IMG/VR virus record: IMGVR_UViG_3300025009_000050
Span: 62,001-126,000 of that record
Reading direction: 5' to 3' (one strand)
DNA length: 64,000 bases
Source: a virus
The position numbers were made by a program, and so were the translations under genes. Below are positions 18,897 to 26,946 of this stretch, in pieces. Each line of letters opens with the position of its first letter. The stretch's first letter is position 1. Under the pieces are notes generated by a model. It was given only the letters and a program-made list of their open reading frames with translations, was not told the origin of the DNA and did not search any database.

Positions 18897-19301
18897 ATGA
18901 AGATAAGACTTGATTTTGTTACAAATAGCTCTAGCTCATGCTATGTTGTAGGTGTACTTTCAACCATCACTAGTAAAAAAGAATTCATTCAAGGCATGAT
19001 TGAGCATCTTGATCTTGGACCATCATGGGATAAAAGGCTAGCTAGTTATGTTGGTGTAACAAAGGTAGAAAACATCATGAATATCAATATGGATTCAGGA
19101 ACTATATTATCACGTCTTGAAGAACATGATTATCTTGAGTTTAGCGTAGATGAAAGACAAAATCTTAATCCACATGCAGACATATACTACGCTGAATTAT
19201 GTACTGGAGGAGACTGCGAACAAACTTATTGTGAAATGATTTCTGATGGTATGAGAGCATTAGGACAAGTTGTATTGGAGACATATTCATACGACTGTTA
19301 A
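18897..19301 (+). CDS. TDFVTNSSSS-start protein 4
   Basis: ATG 18897, two bases after the previous stop; 134 residues, head MKIRLDFVTNSSSSCYVV (L replaces T). It has LCTGGDCEQTYCE near the end. Last of the tandem set. Confidence 0.7.
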   Translation: MKIRLDFVTNSSSSCYVVGVLSTITSKKEFIQGMIEHLDLGPSWDKRLASYVGVTKVENIMNINMDSGTILSRLEEHDYLEFSVDERQNLNPHADIYYAELCTGGDCEQTYCEMISDGMRALGQVVLETYSYDC

Positions 19302-19313
19302 GAGGTGTTTCAT

Positions 19314-19562
19314 CTGGCATTTGACCTTATAAAGGCTATACGGCGATTAGTATCTAGTGATTGTGCTAACTATAGTAGGTCATTAAATGATATAACAAAT
19401 TATTGTTGCTTAGAAAAGACTGAAGGATGTGTGTGTATGTATTTTATACAGAACGAAGGAAATCCACGATGTGGCTACTTTGAGAAATGCGTCCTTCCTA
19501 TGGACCCTATGATACACATGGAATATGTAAAAAACAAGGAGGAATATGATGGCAAAACTTAA
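19314..19562 (+). CDS. Cys-containing hypothetical protein, apparent CUG start
   Basis: The frame opens at GTG 19305, but that GTG is the end of the ribosome binding site AGAGGTG; CTG 19314, six bases on, gives (M)AFDLIKAIRRLVSSDC, 82 residues. It carries CCLEKTEGCVCMYFI and RCGYFEKCVLP, a Cys pattern also seen in the protein at 20165 (CANFND..CMIETGECPCKNF). Function unknown. Confidence 0.55.
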   Translation: MAFDLIKAIRRLVSSDCANYSRSLNDITNYCCLEKTEGCVCMYFIQNEGNPRCGYFEKCVLPMDPMIHMEYVKNKEEYDGKT

Positions 19563-20175
19563 AATATGTTTTGTAGCTCCACCAAGCTGCGATAAGACAA
19601 CCACAGCAAGAGAAGTAGTTAAGATACTTAAGAAAACTCACGGTATTAATGCTGAAGTTGCTGAAGAATATGCACGTAAGTACATCAGAGACAACTATGA
19701 TGGTACCCATCCTATAATTGATCCCCATCAACAATATCCTATCATACTTGGTCAGATGGAAACTGAGAGAATGGTTAGTAAGCTTCATGATGTAGTAGTA
19801 TGTGATAGCGCAAGCTTCCTTGGTTATATATATGTTAAGGAAATGATAACTAACCTACCTAAACAGCAATCCATTAAACCAATGTATTTTAAACTACTAA
19901 AAGATATACATGAAATGTCATTACGTGAGATCTCATCCTATGATGCTGTATTCCTATTTGAACCTACTGGCTCTATATTCCAAGACGGAATACGTTCACA
20001 AAAGGATGATGATCAAATACCTATCTACAATAAAATAAAGGGCTTTCTCGACTCTGAAGGTATCCCATATTATAAGATTTCAGGTAAAGCAGAAGAGAAA
20101 GCAAACGAAGTTGTAAATACATTAAAACCAACCCTTGAACAGATTGGTTTACTGGAGGTTAGACATGCTAACTAA
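19549..20175 (+). CDS. NadR-like P-loop ATPase/kinase
   Basis: ATG 19549 (19546 also possible) after AAGGAGGAAT; 208 residues. The N-terminal loop reads CFVAPPSCDKTT, with D where nucleotide kinases of the NadR/AAA_28 type usually have G (SxGKTT). It is followed by AEEYARKYIRD, DSASFLGYIYV, DAVFLFEP and a C-terminal Rossmann-like segment. By analogy it would phosphorylate nicotinamide riboside or a similar small molecule. The P-loop change leaves activity uncertain. Confidence 0.65.
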   Translation: MAKLKICFVAPPSCDKTTTAREVVKILKKTHGINAEVAEEYARKYIRDNYDGTHPIIDPHQQYPIILGQMETERMVSKLHDVVVCDSASFLGYIYVKEMITNLPKQQSIKPMYFKLLKDIHEMSLREISSYDAVFLFEPTGSIFQDGIRSQKDDDQIPIYNKIKGFLDSEGIPYYKISGKAEEKANEVVNTLKPTLEQIGLLEVRHAN

Positions 20176-20344
20176 TTGTACACATGAGAGAGATAAGAAC
20201 TGCATTCCTTCTAGCGTACAGATTTGCGAAGGATGTACTAGTTTTATACTAGATACTGATAAATGTGCTAACTTCAATGATTATAGCTGTATGATAGAAA
20301 CTGGAGAATGTCCTTGCAAAAACTTTAAACATAAGGATGAGTGA
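20165..20344 (+). CDS. Small Cys-rich hypothetical protein
   Basis: ATG 20165 after TGGAGGTTAGAC; 59 residues with eight Cys (CTHERDKNC, CEGCTSF, CANFNDYSC, CPCKNF). Related in pattern to the protein at 19314. Probable metal-binding mini-protein of unknown role. Confidence 0.6.
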   Translation: MLTNCTHERDKNCIPSSVQICEGCTSFILDTDKCANFNDYSCMIETGECPCKNFKHKDE

Positions 20345-20358
20345 CTTGGGTGGTTAAG

Positions 20359-20757
20359 ATGATGATAATCTGTAGAAAAGATTTGAAATGTAGAAAGGGT
20401 AAATATATGGCTCAAGCTGGTCATGCAGTCTTAAAAGCATTCCTAGATAAAGCAGACTTTCCGACTAAGGATTATGATGAAGATTGGAATCTTAAGCATT
20501 ATAATATGACAATGAATGTGCCACCTGAGATTTATGAATGGATAACAGGACAACAAACAAAGATAGCAGTGTCAGTCGATTCCGAAGCTGAGCTGTTAGA
20601 TATATATACCAAAGCTAAAGATGAAGATCTTTGGTGTAGTCTGATACAAGATGCAGGTAAGACCGAGTTCCATGGCGTACCAACATATACTGCTGTGTCT
20701 ATACTAGGAGAAGAAAAAGTAGTGGATATAATAACAAGACATCTACCACTATTATAG
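20359..20757 (+). CDS. pth2: Peptidyl-tRNA hydrolase, Pth2 family
   Basis: ATG 20359 or 20362 after GGGTGG; about 132 residues, the family's normal size. MIICRKDLKCRKGKYMAQAGHA is the Pth2 N-terminal motif (K and AQxxHA), with QQTKIAVSVDSEAEL, LIQDAGKTEFHGVPTYTAVSI. Pth2 releases peptides from prematurely dropped peptidyl-tRNA. This is the archaeal/eukaryotic-type enzyme, found sporadically in phages, and fits the tRNA-rich, translation-centred content. Confidence 0.9.
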   Translation: MMIICRKDLKCRKGKYMAQAGHAVLKAFLDKADFPTKDYDEDWNLKHYNMTMNVPPEIYEWITGQQTKIAVSVDSEAELLDIYTKAKDEDLWCSLIQDAGKTEFHGVPTYTAVSILGEEKVVDIITRHLPLL

Positions 20758-20768
20758 GAGGATTTTAT

Positions 20769-20885
20769 ATGGAAACTATTACCGGAGGATTTGGAGGAGA
20801 TCCAGCTGATGTAGTGTGCTGCGAAGTATGCGGCAATCCTATATTCCCAAATCATCCCTGTTCTTGTGATGATAAGAAAGACTAA
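20769..20885 (+). CDS. 38-residue Cys-containing protein
   Basis: ATG 20769 after GGAGGATTTTAT; stop TAA 20883-20885. Gly-rich head METITGGFGGDP followed by CCEVCGN and CSC, a possible single metal site. It ends just before a strong promoter. Confidence 0.5.
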   Translation: METITGGFGGDPADVVCCEVCGNPIFPNHPCSCDDKKD

Positions 20886-20888
20886 ACT

Positions 20889-20917
20889 TTGACATATAAC
20901 ATCTTTTGTATTACAAT
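20889..20917 (+). promoter_or_regulatory. SigA-type promoter
   Basis: TTGACA (20889-20894), exactly 17 bases, then TACAAT (20912-20917). It drives the winged-helix gene that starts at 20941 and is the best promoter seen on the + strand. Confidence 0.8.
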
Positions 20918-20940
20918 AGTAATAGAGGAGGTGTTAATTA

Positions 20941-21305
20941 TGAACCTTAAGAATTCTGAAGTTAAGATTAAAGACTATATTAAATCTAATATCAGTAATG
21001 GAGCAATAAGTATTTCATTATCTAAGATGGCTGAAGATACAAACCTGTCAACAGCAACTGTACATCGAGCAATCAAGAAGTTACGAGATAATAGTATAAT
21101 AAGGGTTGATAAATCCAAGGCTAGATGCAAGCCAGATACGATAGTGTTCTTAGGAGACACAGATGATATTAGTTTAATTACATCTGAATTAACACTTCAA
21201 TCTAAGTCCGTCAGTATATTAACAGAAGAGTTAATTAAAAGACTTATAATGAAGCAAAAAGAAATAGAATACCTTAAGAGAAAACTACAACAATGTAGTT
21301 GTTGA
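20941..21305 (+). CDS. Winged-helix DNA-binding regulator
   Basis: ATG 20941 after GAGGAGGTGTTAATT; 120 residues. ISISLSKMAEDTNLSTATVHRAIKKLRDNSII is a helix-turn-helix with wing, of the type that recognises DNA after MarR/GntR-like or replication-initiator families. The C-terminus is a basic coiled coil (MKQKEIEYLKRKLQQCSC), likely for dimerisation. It is a single-gene unit with its own promoter and terminator, consistent with a regulator expressed independently. Confidence 0.75.
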
Positions 21306-21330
21306 GGTGGGATATCCCACCTTATTTTAT
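21306..21330 (+). terminator. Rho-independent terminator
   Basis: Perfect palindrome GGTGGGATATCCCACC followed by TTATTTTAT, right at the end of the regulator gene. Confidence 0.8.
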
Positions 21331-21347
21331 ATTGAGGAGATGTTGGA

Positions 21348-22085
21348 ATGTCCATGATTGCATTCTCAGGGAAGATGAGTGCTGGTAAAACCGTGTCAGC
21401 TAATTATCTAGCTGAAAAATATGGATATGTAAAACTTGCTTTTGCTACACCACTAAAAGAGATAAGTTCTCATTTTAAGACATTATGTGAAGCAGAACGT
21501 TTATTGTCTGGAGAGAAATTGATATACTCTTCTGATACAGATATAGTACCAAAGGAATTAAAACTGCGTGATCTTATGCCGGATATATATAAAACAATAT
21601 CTAGTATAGATGATGTTATGTTTGATCTCTTTGAAAGTTTTGCGGACTATGATCGTGGTATGATATCATTGTTTGAAGATGTCTTTCCTAAATATTACGA
21701 TCTTGATATCAATGTTGATAAGAGCGATCTTCATAGAGCTCTACTTCAAGATATAGGTCATGCTATGAGGTCCATAGATCCAAACGTATGGACGACGTAT
21801 CTAATCGAATCAACATATGATTATAAGAAAGTAGCTGTCGATGATCTTCGTTACAAGAACGAGTACGACGCACTGAAGAAAGCTGGCTTTAAAATTGTAC
21901 GGGTTAATGTATCTCCTGAGGTACAAGAAAGAAGACTTGAGCTGTTATACGGTGATATAGACAAGTCTAGGCTAGAACATATATCAGAAACAGATTTAGA
22001 TGACGCTGAATTTGATTATGTACTAGATGGAAATGCTCCACTACCTGATATGTTACGTGAATTAGATAACTTTATTGGAGGCTAA
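21348..22085 (+). CDS. Deoxynucleoside monophosphate kinase-like protein
   Basis: ATG 21348 after TGAGGAGATGTTGGA; 245 residues. P-loop GKMSAGKT, then LAEKYGYVKLAFATPLKE, RALLQDIGHAMRSIDPNVW and DDLRYKNEYDALKKAGFKIVRV, ending with SETDLDDAEFDYVLDG. This motif order matches phage dNMP kinases (T4 gp1 / SPO1-type), which phosphorylate dNMPs for DNA synthesis. Confidence 0.82.
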   Translation: MSMIAFSGKMSAGKTVSANYLAEKYGYVKLAFATPLKEISSHFKTLCEAERLLSGEKLIYSSDTDIVPKELKLRDLMPDIYKTISSIDDVMFDLFESFADYDRGMISLFEDVFPKYYDLDINVDKSDLHRALLQDIGHAMRSIDPNVWTTYLIESTYDYKKVAVDDLRYKNEYDALKKAGFKIVRVNVSPEVQERRLELLYGDIDKSRLEHISETDLDDAEFDYVLDGNAPLPDMLRELDNFIGG

Positions 22086-22088
22086 GTA

Positions 22089-22295
22089 ATGGGAATGTAC
22101 GATCCAATAATAAATGAACCATGCCCTAAGTGCGGAGAAATAATGTACTCAGAAGGCGTTTCCAACGGTATAGGATATTATTATCCTCCATTCCATTGCG
22201 ATAACTGTAGTTATGCCGAGAGATGCGGATATGAGGGCAATTGTAAAAAGTGTGATCAATACGAGAATTGTTTCGGTAAATTGGAGGATATATAA
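22089..22295 (+). CDS. Small zinc-ribbon protein
   Basis: ATG 22089; 68 residues. CPKCGE, CDNCS, CGYEGNCKKC and CFG give nine Cys, two or more CxxC knuckles. Starts four bases after the previous stop. Function unknown. Confidence 0.65.
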   Translation: MGMYDPIINEPCPKCGEIMYSEGVSNGIGYYYPPFHCDNCSYAERCGYEGNCKKCDQYENCFGKLEDI

Positions 22296-22720
22296 TGGAA
22301 CAGGCTACATGGGAGAGACATAAGAGAGACTTCGAAACTAGGATAAGGGATATAGTTATTCCTCCAGACATAAACCCTGGCACAGCTAAGCCACTTGTAG
22401 CTAAATTAGATTCATTGTATACAGATGTTATGTTATTGTATCCTGACATTAAAGTCAGTGACGATAACATAACACAGTTACTTGATAATACTAAGAAGCT
22501 AGCTGCTGCTACTGGGAGTAATCCAGATGCAAGAACCGCAAGGGCCATAACTGCTGCTCAGGAATATGGTGATGATGATGTAAAGATAAACTTATTTGAT
22601 ATCAAGCAGGTAACAAATGAGAGATTAATTTTTATTAATAGTATCGTCAAAATCATTGAAGGGAAACAGAATAGATTAATCACTGCATTAGGCTTAATGA
22701 AAATAGAATCTAATTTTTAG
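22295..22720 (+). CDS. Hypothetical helical protein
   Basis: ATG 22295 overlaps the previous stop; 141 residues, helical, with DNTKKLAAATGSNPDARTARAITAAQEYG in the middle. No family recognised. Its position between nucleotide-metabolism genes suggests, but does not show, a DNA-related role. Confidence 0.6.
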   Translation: MEQATWERHKRDFETRIRDIVIPPDINPGTAKPLVAKLDSLYTDVMLLYPDIKVSDDNITQLLDNTKKLAAATGSNPDARTARAITAAQEYGDDDVKINLFDIKQVTNERLIFINSIVKIIEGKQNRLITALGLMKIESNF

Positions 22721-22730
22721 GGGAATGAAT

Positions 22731-23309
22731 ATGTCTGATAAACTAAAATCTAAGCTAGATAGTATTAGTTCTAAAGCTCAACCATTAAAGTCTACTGATG
22801 GTGCAATCGAACTTAATCCTGGAAATCCTCAACATAAAGATTGGTTTGAGGAAAACCCATATGTTATAAGTTCCAAATGGGATAAGCGTTTTATGGACGT
22901 TGCTTATCAAATAGCTGCTTGGTCCACATGTCTTCGTAGACAATGTGGTGCAGTTATAGTAAGAGATAAAAGAATTATAGCAACTGGTTACAATGGTGCT
23001 CCAGCAGGAGTCTTTGAATGCTCATCAGGACGTGTATGTCTAAGAGAAAAGATACAGGTACCGTCTGGTGAGCGTCAAGAACTCTGTATTGCAACACATG
23101 CAGAACAAAATGCTATTGTGCAAGCTGCTAAGTTCGGTATTAGCGTAGAAGGAGCAACGATGTATGCTACTAATCATCCATGCTCATTATGTGCTAAATT
23201 AATCATTAATGCAGGTATTAAGGATGTATATTATGTGGGGGATTACAATGATGAACTAGCTAAAGAACTATTAAAAGAAGCGAAAGTATTTATACACAAG
23301 ATTGAATAA
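22731..23309 (+). CDS. dCMP deaminase
   Basis: ATG 22731 (six bases after AGGGGA; ATG 22725 is too close); 192 residues. Zinc site HAEQNAI with PCSLCAKLIINAGI, plus RQCGAVIVRDKRIIATGYNGAPAG. This is the ComEB/dCMP-deaminase layout with the extra Cys/His loop (CSSGRVCLREK). It makes dUMP from dCMP for dTTP synthesis. Neighbour of the dNMP kinase. Confidence 0.9.
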   Translation: MSDKLKSKLDSISSKAQPLKSTDGAIELNPGNPQHKDWFEENPYVISSKWDKRFMDVAYQIAAWSTCLRRQCGAVIVRDKRIIATGYNGAPAGVFECSSGRVCLREKIQVPSGERQELCIATHAEQNAIVQAAKFGISVEGATMYATNHPCSLCAKLIINAGIKDVYYVGDYNDELAKELLKEAKVFIHKIE

Positions 23310-23658
23310 GCCTAGCAGACATGCTACAACACGCTTTAGAAATAGGCTAGGTAAAAAACATTGGCCCACCACCAAATCGAAGAGACATATAAGAAAGATG
23401 TTACGAAAACACGTAAAGAAAACATTACACGATCCAGTAACAAATGCCCTGGTTATAGTTACCAAGGAGTTTGTAGCTTATATAAAGAACAAAGTTATTC
23501 TCACCATAATAACTACAGAACAGTTTTATGGTCCAGGAGGATATTATGAGCGTTGTTACCCAGTTGATGTTGACCAAAACATGCTCAGAGATATATCAAA
23601 TGCGGAGAGTACATCCGGAATTGAAGAATATAACGATGAAGTGGCTTCAACATCATAG
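23302..23658 (+). CDS. Hypothetical basic protein
   Basis: TTG 23302 overlaps the deaminase end; 118 residues. The head NKPSRHATTRFRNRLGKKHW and TNALVIVTKEFVAYIKNKVILTIITTEQ resemble small phage proteins of the S/RHAxxRxxxR type with a short beta-sheet. The last 113 bases overlap the next gene in another frame, so the C-terminus may not be as predicted. Confidence 0.5.
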   Translation: MNKPSRHATTRFRNRLGKKHWPTTKSKRHIRKMLRKHVKKTLHDPVTNALVIVTKEFVAYIKNKVILTIITTEQFYGPGGYYERCYPVDVDQNMLRDISNAESTSGIEEYNDEVASTS

Positions 23659-23962
23659 AAAAACGAAACCGCGATATGCTAAGATATGTGATAATTGTAA
23701 TAAATGTACTGATGACCTAGTTACAAAATACGTAAAAGTTCTCAGTACTGAAGAAACTAAGAAAGTTCATTCCACATCTAGAGGAATAACTTTTACATAC
23801 TCTTTTACACCTAACGAAATAGCTTATATTGACAATGCAATACGTCAAAATTCAAGAATCATGTCTTTTAGTAGAATAGTATATCCAGAAGAAAGACATG
23901 AAGTAGACGAATTAACTAAGTTATATCTTAGGGCATTTGGAGGTAAAGCAGATGGACTTTAA
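23546..23962 (+). CDS. Hypothetical protein with CxxCxxC motif
   Basis: ATG 23546 follows CCAGGAGGATATT; 138 residues. MSVVTQLMLTKTCSEIY, KICDNCNKCTDDLV and a C-terminal EVDELTKLYLRAFGG. No family recognised. It overlaps both neighbours. Confidence 0.6.
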   Translation: MSVVTQLMLTKTCSEIYQMRRVHPELKNITMKWLQHHRKTKPRYAKICDNCNKCTDDLVTKYVKVLSTEETKKVHSTSRGITFTYSFTPNEIAYIDNAIRQNSRIMSFSRIVYPEERHEVDELTKLYLRAFGGKADGL

Positions 23963-24470
23963 CTGCGATCCTGAGATAGGGAAGCAATGTAAGAACAATG
24001 CACTTTGCCATTTATGTGACGGTGAAAGGTTGCTTAAACTACCAGTTAAAAAGACATTCAGGACTGGGCCAAAGAAGAAGAAAGAGGGGATGGACTTTGA
24101 AAAGAAGGTTGCTAAGAAGTGGAACAAGAGCACTAACAAGAACCTCGCTGTTAGGCAGCCTAACTCAGGTGCTATTAGAGATCGGCCTGGAGACATTACT
24201 ACTCCGACTGACCTCATGGAATGCAAAGAAAGAGGTACAATCACGTCAAAGGGTGAGAAGACAATCTCGATCAGTCTCTCGTGGATACTCAAAGTACAGA
24301 GGGAAATGATTAGCGCTGGTAAGCAGCATTGGTATATACCATTTGGATTTAAACACCATGAAGATATATATGTTGTTAAAAGTCTTGATCATGAACTAGA
24401 ACTTCTACAAGAGATAGAAGTTCTGAATAACAAAATAGCTGAACTGGAGGCCAAACTAGATGAGAAATGA
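23952..24470 (+). CDS. PD-(D/E)xK nuclease, Holliday-junction-resolvase-like
   Basis: ATG 23952 after GGAGGTAAAGCAG; 172 residues. After a basic Zn-like head (CDPEIGKQCKNNALCHLC) comes GMDFEKKVAKKWN, RQPNSGAIRDRPGDI, MECKERGTI and ISLSWILKVQREM, i.e. the E...D...ExK nuclease core of archaeal/phage Hjc-like resolvases. The C-terminus is a coiled coil. Likely acts on recombination or replication intermediates. Confidence 0.72.
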   Translation: MDFNCDPEIGKQCKNNALCHLCDGERLLKLPVKKTFRTGPKKKKEGMDFEKKVAKKWNKSTNKNLAVRQPNSGAIRDRPGDITTPTDLMECKERGTITSKGEKTISISLSWILKVQREMISAGKQHWYIPFGFKHHEDIYVVKSLDHELELLQEIEVLNNKIAELEAKLDEK

Positions 24471-24663
24471 TTTACTTATGTGCCCTGAATGTGGTAGTCT
24501 AGAGTTTGAGGGTAGTGATAGATATGGAATTTCCCTAGAAACAGGATACCCAGTTATGATAACAGTTACATACTCTTGTACTGAATGTGGTTTGACGCTG
24601 ACAAGAGGGCAGATACTAGAATTGTCAGAAGGAAGGCAACAAGTAGCTGTCGCTGCAGGATAA
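24460..24663 (+). CDS. Small zinc-ribbon protein
   Basis: ATG 24460 overlaps the previous gene; 67 residues. MCPECGSLEFEG and YSCTECGLTLT form a clear two-knuckle zinc ribbon. Function unknown. Confidence 0.65.
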   Translation: MRNDLLMCPECGSLEFEGSDRYGISLETGYPVMITVTYSCTECGLTLTRGQILELSEGRQQVAVAAG

Positions 24664-24675
24664 GGAGGAGACCTC

Positions 24676-24996
24676 GTGAAGACTTATACAGTAGTTATAA
24701 CAGATGAGAATATTGATCATCAAGAACTACTAACTGCGCTCAGTAATTTAAAACCTAATGCTGAGATAATGGTTAAAGAGGGAAAGCTAGAATTTGAAGA
24801 TGCTCTGTCTGGTTATATAGCTAAAATAGCTAATAATGAACTTAGACTAGAGATGACAGTAGAGGAATTAGATACGATAGCTAGCAAAATGATTGACAGT
24901 GCAGAATTATTTATAGCTGTTGAAACATATATCGATGATTACTTGTTCATTTATGAACATGAAGAGAGAGATGTCAGAAATGCTAGTTGGCAATAA
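24676..24996 (+). CDS. Hypothetical acidic protein
   Basis: GTG 24676 after AAGGAGGAGACCTC; 106 residues, acidic and helical (NNELRLEMTVEELDTIASKM). No family recognised. It overlaps the radical SAM gene start. Confidence 0.6.
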   Translation: MKTYTVVITDENIDHQELLTALSNLKPNAEIMVKEGKLEFEDALSGYIAKIANNELRLEMTVEELDTIASKMIDSAELFIAVETYIDDYLFIYEHEERDVRNASWQ

Positions 24997-25534
24997 TTTA
25001 ACTGTTAATCTTGGAGGTATAACATACCACTGCAAGACGGCAGGTCCATGGGTGTCTACAGAGATATTCTTTAAGGGATGTGCTAGAAGCTGTGATGGAT
25101 GTTTTAATTCACAGCTTCAAGACACTAGTGATATGCATGTCTTCAAAGTTAATGAACTAGTAGATTTGTTATTGAAGAATGTTCCTTATAAGAGAGTAAC
25201 TATATCGGGTGGTGAACCATTTCTACAAACATTGGCGCTATATGATTTAGTTACTAAACTTAAATCACACGGGTTCATTATTATATGTTATACTGGTAAT
25301 GAGCTATTTGATATACAGTGTGACATTGAAGATCCACACATACCTACTATAACTCAGATGTGTCTTGATGCGATCCTCCACAATATAGATATACTTGTTG
25401 ATGGAGAATTCATGATCGATAAGAAAGTGGAAGGCGTAGGATTTAAACCGGGTTTATGGATAGGTAGTACAAATCAAAGAGCCATAAATATGCCGCAAAC
25501 ACTAAAGGAAGGTGATATAGTACTTTGGAGGTAG
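24971..25534 (+). CDS. NrdG-like radical SAM activating enzyme
   Basis: ATG 24971 (24980 also possible); about 187 residues. NLGGITYHCKTAGPWVSTEIFFKGCARSCDGCFN contains the canonical CxxxCxxC cluster, followed by TISGGEPF and a small barrel. This matches class III ribonucleotide-reductase activases and related 7-carboxy-7-deazaguanine synthase-like enzymes. No NrdD is in the window, so the partner is outside or host-encoded. Suggests an anaerobic or facultative host. Confidence 0.78.
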   Translation: MSEMLVGNNLTVNLGGITYHCKTAGPWVSTEIFFKGCARSCDGCFNSQLQDTSDMHVFKVNELVDLLLKNVPYKRVTISGGEPFLQTLALYDLVTKLKSHGFIIICYTGNELFDIQCDIEDPHIPTITQMCLDAILHNIDILVDGEFMIDKKVEGVGFKPGLWIGSTNQRAINMPQTLKEGDIVLWR

Positions 25535-25539
25535 ACGAC

Positions 25540-26343
25540 ATTAATGAACTTGAAATTGACAACTGGGAAAGCATTTCTGAAATACCAGTATTGCCTAGAA
25601 CAAAGATAAGAAAAGATGTAATACAAAAACACCGCATTATAAAAGCTAATGGATCTAGCTGTGAAACAGATTTGTCACTCTCGTATGATCCATTATTAGA
25701 GTCTGTAATTTTACAAATGTCTTATAATGATGAAAAAGTTACTCACAACATAGATAAAGAAGAGTTTACTGATATACTACGCAAGTCATTTAAAAGCTCT
25801 CTATTCATTGTGGAGCTCGATGAAATGACAAAACATATTATTGAGCTCAGAGAAAATCTATGTAAGAAGTTGATAATGAATGGGAAACCTGCTTTAAGTC
25901 CTAATCATGAATACAATTTTAGTTCTGGACAAGGAATAATCAGAAATACCAGTGGTCTAATCATAGCTAAAGCAATAGGGATGAGTATTACTGTCGGAAC
26001 AGGAGTTGATATTGCCTTTGATAAAATCGTAGGAACTAAATATACGAATGTTCCTATAATCATGAAGTACACAATACCAAAAATCAATTTATGTATTGAC
26101 TTCAACGGGATTACTTTATCTCCTGACAACAAATACTCCGGTCTAGGTAAGTTTATCAAGCTTTCACCTATAGATAAAGACGTTGTGATAGATAAATGGC
26201 CCGATGGTTTAAATAGCCCAGGGATTTGTAACAAATGGGATAAGGTGAGATCAAACATAGGCGTCAGACTAATGAGGATTAGCGAGGACAAAGAATTAGT
26301 CGAATTCTTTAAGAAAATTAAGACTGAAACAGGAGGGAAATAA
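25540..26343 (+). CDS. Hypothetical protein of the AAA+ module, apparent AUU start
   Basis: The open frame begins with TTG 25525, which is part of the site GGAGG. ATT 25540, eight bases on, gives (M)NELEIDNWESISEIPV, 267 residues. The body (NHEYNFSSGQGIIRNTSGL, VDIAFDKIVGTKYTNVP) is unfamiliar. It is tightly linked to 26344 and the AAA+ gene, so probably acts with them. Confidence 0.6.
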   Translation: MNELEIDNWESISEIPVLPRTKIRKDVIQKHRIIKANGSSCETDLSLSYDPLLESVILQMSYNDEKVTHNIDKEEFTDILRKSFKSSLFIVELDEMTKHIIELRENLCKKLIMNGKPALSPNHEYNFSSGQGIIRNTSGLIIAKAIGMSITVGTGVDIAFDKIVGTKYTNVPIIMKYTIPKINLCIDFNGITLSPDNKYSGLGKFIKLSPIDKDVVIDKWPDGLNSPGICNKWDKVRSNIGVRLMRISEDKELVEFFKKIKTETGGK

Positions 26344-26946
26344 GTGTCTTTCTACGTACTAAAATACATCGTACCAGTAGCTATTCCTAAGTACAGAAGT
26401 TCTGTACTTAACCCGAATCATATTTTGAAAGAAGATCTTCTAGATCCTTCCGAAAGAATCAATTTACTAAATAGAGATTATTTAGTAAATGGAACTACAC
26501 CCGCAAAAGCGTTATGTGCTTTCTTCTCTAGAAACGAAACGGCTCAGATACCTCAGCTTCATGAAGTACCTACTGAAAATGGAGCAGGTTTTGATTTACC
26601 AATAATAATGAATAAATGGTACGCTGCTAGACTTATATCTTCCAAAGGCAATGTACATGTCTTATTATTTATGCCATCAATTATATCAGGCAACGCATCA
26701 TTAATAAGTCATTCTGACTTGAATGATGAAGTGAAGGCTTTACTTGGAAATGTTATAGAAACTCAACATGGCCATGTAGAAGACCTCATTAAAAATCGTA
26801 AAGATGCAGTTTCATTTGCTTTTAATGTAATTGAGTCTCGTCAACTACCGGAGGATGTAGTTCCTAAATTGGCTCATGCAATAAAGTCAGCTAAGAAGGA
26901 GTGGATTTTGTTTGATCCCGTCAGAGGAGCTAGAGATCCTGATTAA
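26344..26946 (+). CDS. Hypothetical protein of the AAA+ module
   Basis: GTG 26344 after GGAGGGAAATAA; 200 residues. YIVPVAIPKYRSSVLNPNHI, FSRNETAQIPQLHEVP and WYAARLISSKGNVHVLLFMP suggest a mixed alpha/beta protein. No family recognised. The end overlaps the AAA+ gene by 35 bases. Confidence 0.6.
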   Translation: MSFYVLKYIVPVAIPKYRSSVLNPNHILKEDLLDPSERINLLNRDYLVNGTTPAKALCAFFSRNETAQIPQLHEVPTENGAGFDLPIIMNKWYAARLISSKGNVHVLLFMPSIISGNASLISHSDLNDEVKALLGNVIETQHGHVEDLIKNRKDAVSFAFNVIESRQLPEDVVPKLAHAIKSAKKEWILFDPVRGARDPD

